DNA from: Hydractinia symbiolongicarpus
Taxonomy: Eukaryota > Cnidaria > Hydrozoa > Anthoathecata > Hydractiniidae
DNA length: 64,000 nt
Assembly: GCF_029227915.1 (NCBI RefSeq)
Contig: NC_079879.1
Coordinates: forward strand, 7,378,001-7,442,000
Direction of reading: 5' to 3'
Part shown: one piece after another, positions 59,801 to 64,000 of the stretch
How the letters are laid out: every line of letters starts with the position of its first letter
How positions within the stretch are numbered: the first letter of the stretch is position 1
Notes under the pieces: model-generated
Databases searched by the model: none
Told to the model about the DNA's origin: nothing
Seen by the model: only the letters and a program-made list of their open reading frames with translations
Translations under genes and position numbers: made by a program

Positions 59801-62800
59801 TTATTTTGAACAAATGACATCACTTAAATGTAGGAGATATACAATAATCGTGGAAATCTGTAAGTTCTATGAATTCGTTGTTTTTAGTGAACAAACACAC
59901 AAAATTTGACGCAGCTTTTAATTCTAGGTCTTTAGGAGGTGCGAGTTTGACAGCTCCACTTGAAACATAAGTGAACGACCTCCGACTGTGGACTCCACAT
60001 GCTATTATAAATAACTTTGAACAGCCGTTTCAAAGAAGGACCAGATGAAGAAAAAACTCATCCGTTCAAAAGAAAAAAAACTGTAATATTCTAACCTTCG
60101 TTTTCAGCCTCCTTTAGCTGTGCCAAAATATGGATAGCTGACGTTTGTATTGTACTATCCTGGCGAAGATGACTCATCATTTTGAGCATAATTTCAATCG
60201 CATCGTGATCAAGAAGACCTTCACAATAACTTGTGAGCTTTGCCATCTGGGAGATCGCATTTAAAATGTGCTCAATAAAGATGACGTCATCAGAGTAAAA
60301 ACCAAGCCTGTCCAAAAGAAATGTTATAATTGTAGATGAGCAGTTCATCAATGAGGCTAGAGCAATTTCTGCTGACTCATCAAAACTAACATCCCACGTA
60401 TTGACACTTTGATAGAGCTCGTCGCCTTTTGTAGTTAGGTTGACCATGCACATGCATGAACTCTGTATGATGGTTTCTATGGTAAAAACACAGTAAGTGA
60501 AACCTTGAAATAATGCTAGAGATTACATGACAAGTATTGATTTGGCGACGCTATAGCCAAAATTTCACTAAGTATGTTCACTTAGCGATAATCCGCTGAG
60601 TGATTTAAATATACTAGAAATTTTACCGGAACAAGCATTAGTCAAATTAATTTTAGCTAATTTTATAATTTGTTATGTTTTATGAACACAAAAAATCCTA
60701 TTATAGTCAATTGTCTAAATATTTTACGCCATATTTTGTTCTAAAAAAACGTTATAGCTAACCATACGTGTCGATAGCGAGTGTAAAAATTGTGATTTCG
60801 TTAGCACAATATTTTTCGCGTACTGATCATTATGAGTTTTTAACTTAAATTTTCGCAAATGACTAAGGGAATAAACCCAATTGAAAGTCAATTATGTTGG
60901 CGAATACTAATTCTTTGTGTGTTTCTGGTTAGTGCAACATAATAAGTTTAAAAAAATACGATTCGCTTTTTTTTAGGTTCTTTTCTTTTTTCTTCACATG
61001 ACAATTTTTCTAAAAATGCAGCGAAAAGAAATTTAAGTTTAACACATTTCAAAATTTTACTTCTAGACGCGCTTTTTGGTATAGAACAAGTAAATAATTA
61101 GTACAACTCACCGTTGTGAGGATTCTCAGTCATTGCCTTCACCAGTAAATCATACCGCCTATCAAAAATAAACCTCTCCATTTCATCCGTCTTGTCACCT
61201 AAAAGAATTCTCAACAATTCCAAACTCAATTCACAAAGATCTTCTTCACCGATGAAGCGAGTCAAACATTGCAACACGAGTTGATAGAATAGAATAGAAA
61301 TCTCATATTTTTCGTCTACATTTCCTGCCTGGCATAGCCTCAATTGCTTCAGCATATTTAATGTTAATGTCAATGTGTTGACACAATTGTTGTAGCGGTA
61401 AGAATCTTCATCAGCTTTGAAGCAAAACTTGATAATATTCGCGATGTCTGTGTAAAACTTGCTTTTATTCTGCAAGCCTTTTGTAAATAGGTTTTTCTCC
61501 GTCGTATTTTGAAGTACGTTGGTTAAAACGCAAACGCATAACTGTTGAATACGAGAATCGAAGAAGTAGGACTGATCCAAGTAACGGACGATTTTCTTTA
61601 AGAAATCTTTGTGCGATAGAAGATCAAAAAATTGAGGTGGAAGTGGACTTTGCTCGTATTCATCAACACCAAGCAACATTTTAAACAGTTCGATCACTTC
61701 ATTATGAGCAAGATTTTTCTTCTTAAGGTAATGCAACGCCGTGTTCATACTAGTAATCTGATGTTCAGAGCTTCTTATCAACTCCTGAAAATTCATTCGG
61801 CTGCTTTGATAATGATTTAAGAAATTTTCCAGCCCCTCTAAGTGAAGGACGCCATCGTCCTGTAATTCCATTTCTTTCTTGGACTAAAAAATAACAGTGT
61901 GTAATGAAATAGTCCATCCTAATATTTGAAATTACAGTTTTATGATTATGAAAAAAATTGTACCCAGGGTTGATTTTATAGAATTTGCCCATAACCTCCC
62001 GAGCTTCCTCGACATAGTTTACAAGCACGGGGAGGGAGAACATAAAGCACAGCTCAGCAAAGAGAGATTTACTTAGCTACTATAACTATCTTCCTAGGTT
62101 GCTGTAATGAAAACAAAAAGTCGTGGGGACGAAGTGAGCATTGAGCAATAGCTTTATGGTCTTCAGGAACAATTACATTGTTTGAAAAAACCCTGAAACA
62201 TTTGAAAATGGTTTACAACAACGATTAAAAATGATAAACGTCACATGATGGCTGAATGGATAACGGAATTTCCACGAAGTCGTTAATTTACCGCTAAATA
62301 TGCAACTTTCGATATCACGTTTCGACACATCATACTTTAACTGAATATATCGAAAAAAAATATTTCTACAATTCTTAATTATAAATTATCACTGTTTTAT
62401 AAATATAGTTTATTTTGGTATTTTTACTTTAACTGTTTCCCTGGCGACTCTTCAGAGCATACATTCAAACACCTTTCACCATGCCAATGCACAGAAAAAA
62501 GAGATATACAATTTGGTTCTTAATCGCTTACGTACATTAGACTACAAGGGAGCCCTTATGAATAAGAGTAACATTGATTTTACATAATAACTATTAATTA
62601 AGGCCCAGAAATGGCAAAATTTATAAGAAACATTTAGCCATTCGAGTTTAACTTGTTAATTCTTGAAATAAATGGAAAAAAGTACAACCACTGAAATAAT
62701 TTTTTTGTAGCGATCTGATTGGTCATACTTTTTAAGGAAAATAAATAAAAAATCTGAAATTCTCCTTTGAGAAAATTACACGAGCATTCCCAGAGTGACA

Positions 62801-63550
62801 GATTTTGCTTCAAGTTCAAAGCATGTAGAAATTAGTTTCAAAGCCGATTGCTTCTCCTTCTACTTTCTTAATCTGAACTTTTAAGTATGAAAGATCATTA
62901 AAGACTATTAATATTAAAATCCAGGACGGACTTACAATACAAACCTTTTTTTTTTATAACAACAAGTAGCCTCGGATTTTGCCTATAAAAAAGACTTGAA
63001 CTAATGTTTTTTATAACTAAAACCAACCTGAATCTGAACTTTACCATAAAAAAATACAGGATGTAAATTAACATCCAATACTAAATATTTCCAATACGAT
63101 TATTTGTAATCATTAAATTAAATTAAAGAGTTTCGTTAGCAACAAAAAAAACACCTTAAAGCAACAAAAACCACCTCTTTTTTCTATAAAAATCATAAAT
63201 TTAAAAGAAATTCGAGGAAAAACTCACAAGTATGAAATAAAAAGCTGAATTCTACAGTTGTGTTATGACTACTTGGAACAAAAAAGGCTCAAGAAAGAAC
63301 TAGCCTCAGATAAATAAAACAGTAATATTTTATATGATATCATTACCTTATCATTATTTACACTTTACGTTACGAAGTTTCAAATTTAAATTAAAATATA
63401 TTTATATATAAAAATCAAAACAACTAAACATTACCTGTGCTAAAATTAATTTTTTAAGAAGATTAAAGTTCTTTATAGAATCATTACAGCCTAGTTAATA
63501 AAAAAAAATTAAAATTAAGGAAGAAAAAAAAATACCTTTGAGCGTTGCAT
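44832..63550 (-). CDS. LRRK2: LRRK2 orthologue: ROCO GTPase-protein kinase
   Basis: Seventeen coding exons in gene order: 63550-63536 (tentative), 61883-61112, 60476-60096, 59670-59537, 59031-58884, 54988-54353, 53986-53779, 52393-49380, 49192-48982, 48649-48415, 48041-47502, 47335-47117, 46996-46769, 46683-46485, 46212-45986, 45906-45657 and 45538-44832. Phases match throughout, giving about 2707 residues (human 2527). Order: armadillo repeats (1 to about 800), ankyrin (about 825-950, LQLGADVDAGNPSAL), LRR (about 1150-1480), ROC GTPase (P-loop GLAGRGKTT near 1527, WDFAGQEDFYSTH, GTHAD), COR (FIDPQWLCKMMA, IDSLVEEWYPGL), kinase (GSGAFASVYKA, MAVK, HRDLKPSN, DYGIS, GYQAPEI) and WD40 ending FVLVWEADL. 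The ARM-ANK N-terminus and C-terminal helix mark LRRK2 rather than LRRK1. The family regulates Rab GTPases and vesicle traffic. Confidence 0.95.
48782..48940. repeat. GAAT/ATGA microsatellite in an LRRK2 intron
   Basis: About 160 bp of tetranucleotide (GAAT)n with GAAC and GAAT variants lies in the intron between the exons at 48982 and 48649. The open frame that crosses it on the minus strand is a by-product of the repeat. Confidence 0.92.
52394..53778. repeat. LRRK2 intron with two copies of a CCCGTGGA-hairpin repeat
   Basis: Copies at 52678-52764 and 52848-52932 share ATGC(A/G)ATATAT..TTTATCC(A/C)CTTTGTTG, GGGTAAATATAA and the perfect hairpin CCCGTGGATTTTTCCACGGG, followed by a CAACGACT/CTACGACT end. 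Between them is GTCGTCTGTCTGTCTCTGCG. A decayed relative lies at 3.72-3.85 kb. The rest of this intron is plain AT-rich DNA. Confidence 0.8.
56934..57144 (+). repeat. Direct repeat copy 1 (about 211 bp)
   Basis: It begins with the 14-bp palindrome ACAAAGCGCTTTGT and continues AGGTTTTAATTTGACGG to GTCAGGAAAACATTGCATTT. A second copy in the same orientation lies at 58615-58828 with roughly 90% identity by eye. Both are in the 3.9-kb LRRK2 intron between the exons at 58884 and 54988. Confidence 0.9.
58615..58828 (+). repeat. Direct repeat copy 2 (about 214 bp)
   Basis: Same sequence as 56934-57144 with scattered substitutions and a small insertion (GGGAAAG before TTGCTC). It ends 55 bp from an LRRK2 exon. 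The two copies are 1.68 kb apart, like the long terminal repeats of a small element or the ends of a duplicated insertion. Confidence 0.9.
61884..63535. other. First intron of LRRK2 (proposed), no recognised content
   Basis: AT-rich, with no exon, RNA gene or bounded repeat recognised. Its existence depends on the 15-nt first coding exon (M-Q-R-S-K) at 63536-63550 being real. If it is not, translation could start at the Met encoded at 61871 (M-E-L-Q-D-D). Confidence 0.4.
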
Positions 63551-64000
63551 GATGGAGAAACCTCGTTTACTTTATCTAAACACTACAAAATCGTTCCACA
63601 AAACACGTTTTGAAATTACAAGAAAACCACACTTATAAATATAAACATCTCCCTCGTTTTATTTCAAACTATTGTTTTAACAATAACAAAAAATGTAGCT
63701 GGCAAAACCAAAAACAAACAAGTTAGTACAACGAGAACTTCCAAGAACATAGTAATTATTCTAAGTAACAAGATTAATATAGAAGTCTATAATTACGAAT
63801 TTCTCTTTTTTAAGTAAAGGGTAAAGTGGGATATAACAAAGAGAACAATTCTCTGAGTAATATGGTTTACTTAAAACTAAACAAATATAAACAAAAAAAT
63901 TGCGTATTGTGTCACATGATAGTAACAGTTTATAGGCAGATATATTTTGTGTTTGTTTTCAAATACAAACAATTCTTTTAACATGTGAACTTAATAACAA
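63551..64000. other. LRRK2 upstream sequence
   Basis: AT-rich, with an acceptor-like GTGTTTAG (reverse strand) ending 25 nt before the proposed LRRK2 start codon. No other feature is visible up to the window edge. Confidence 0.4.

Noticed and set aside
59760-59995. Open minus-strand stretch as an additional LRRK2 exon
   Set aside because: No good acceptor-donor pair in the needed phase; the exon at 59537-59670 fits better.
44832-63550. LRRK1 orthologue
   Set aside because: Some kinase and COR segments look LRRK1-like (S-C-L-D region, GYQAPEI), but the armadillo N-terminus, ANK-LRR linker and C-terminal helix fit LRRK2.
1-64000. CRISPR array, bacterial operon or prophage
   Set aside because: Introns, polyadenylation signals and animal gene families show eukaryotic nuclear DNA; no spaced direct-repeat array is present.

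Overview
The window is AT-rich, intron-containing metazoan nuclear DNA. Genes have short to medium GT-AG introns and are separated by kilobases of repeat-rich sequence. The combination of a full LRRK2-type ROCO kinase, KANSL3, NOP56, a single-domain HDAC6-like deacetylase and abundant small TA-flanked inverted-repeat elements suggests an early-branching animal, most likely a medusozoan cnidarian. That placement is inference; no rRNA or mitochondrial sequence is present to test it.

Layout: 0-1.8 kb is mostly non-coding, with a possible end of a plus-strand gene at the left edge. 1.87-3.23 kb (+) is an intronless HDAC6-like deacetylase. 4.36-11.88 kb (+) is a nine-exon WD40 protein whose introns hold a palindromic repeat (6.4-7.0 kb), an internally deleted Tigger/pogo element (7.27-8.65 kb) and a MITE (10.29-10.85 kb). 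12-19 kb is accessory sequence holding a small three-exon minus-strand gene of unknown function (15.02-16.29 kb), a MITE, tandem repeats and a reversed SINE-like copy. 19.30-20.21 kb (+) is an intronless MYND zinc-finger gene. 23.17-24.60 kb is a degenerate transposon with KRBA2/Ginger-like coding remnants. 24.70-32.15 kb (-) is KANSL3 (13 coding exons, 1716 aa). 33.63-34.29 kb (-) is a four-TM protein. 37.3-38.2 kb carries a MITE and a tRNA-derived SINE. 39.20-42.49 kb (+) is NOP56 (10 exons, 527 aa). 44.83-63.55 kb (-) is an LRRK2 orthologue (17 proposed coding exons, about 2707 aa) with the order ARM-ANK-LRR-ROC-COR-kinase-WD40.

The genes serve separate housekeeping and signalling roles (chromatin acetylation by KANSL3 and deacetylation by HDAC, snoRNP assembly by NOP56, a large GTPase-kinase). 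I see no evidence of a functional cluster. The most notable features are the complete LRRK2 gene with reconstructable exon phases, T-rich 3' splice-site-like sequences just upstream of every start codon (consistent with spliced-leader trans-splicing or 5'UTR introns), two non-canonical splice donors, an uncharacterised protein with repeated E-T-P motifs, and several transposable elements whose ends can be defined to the base.
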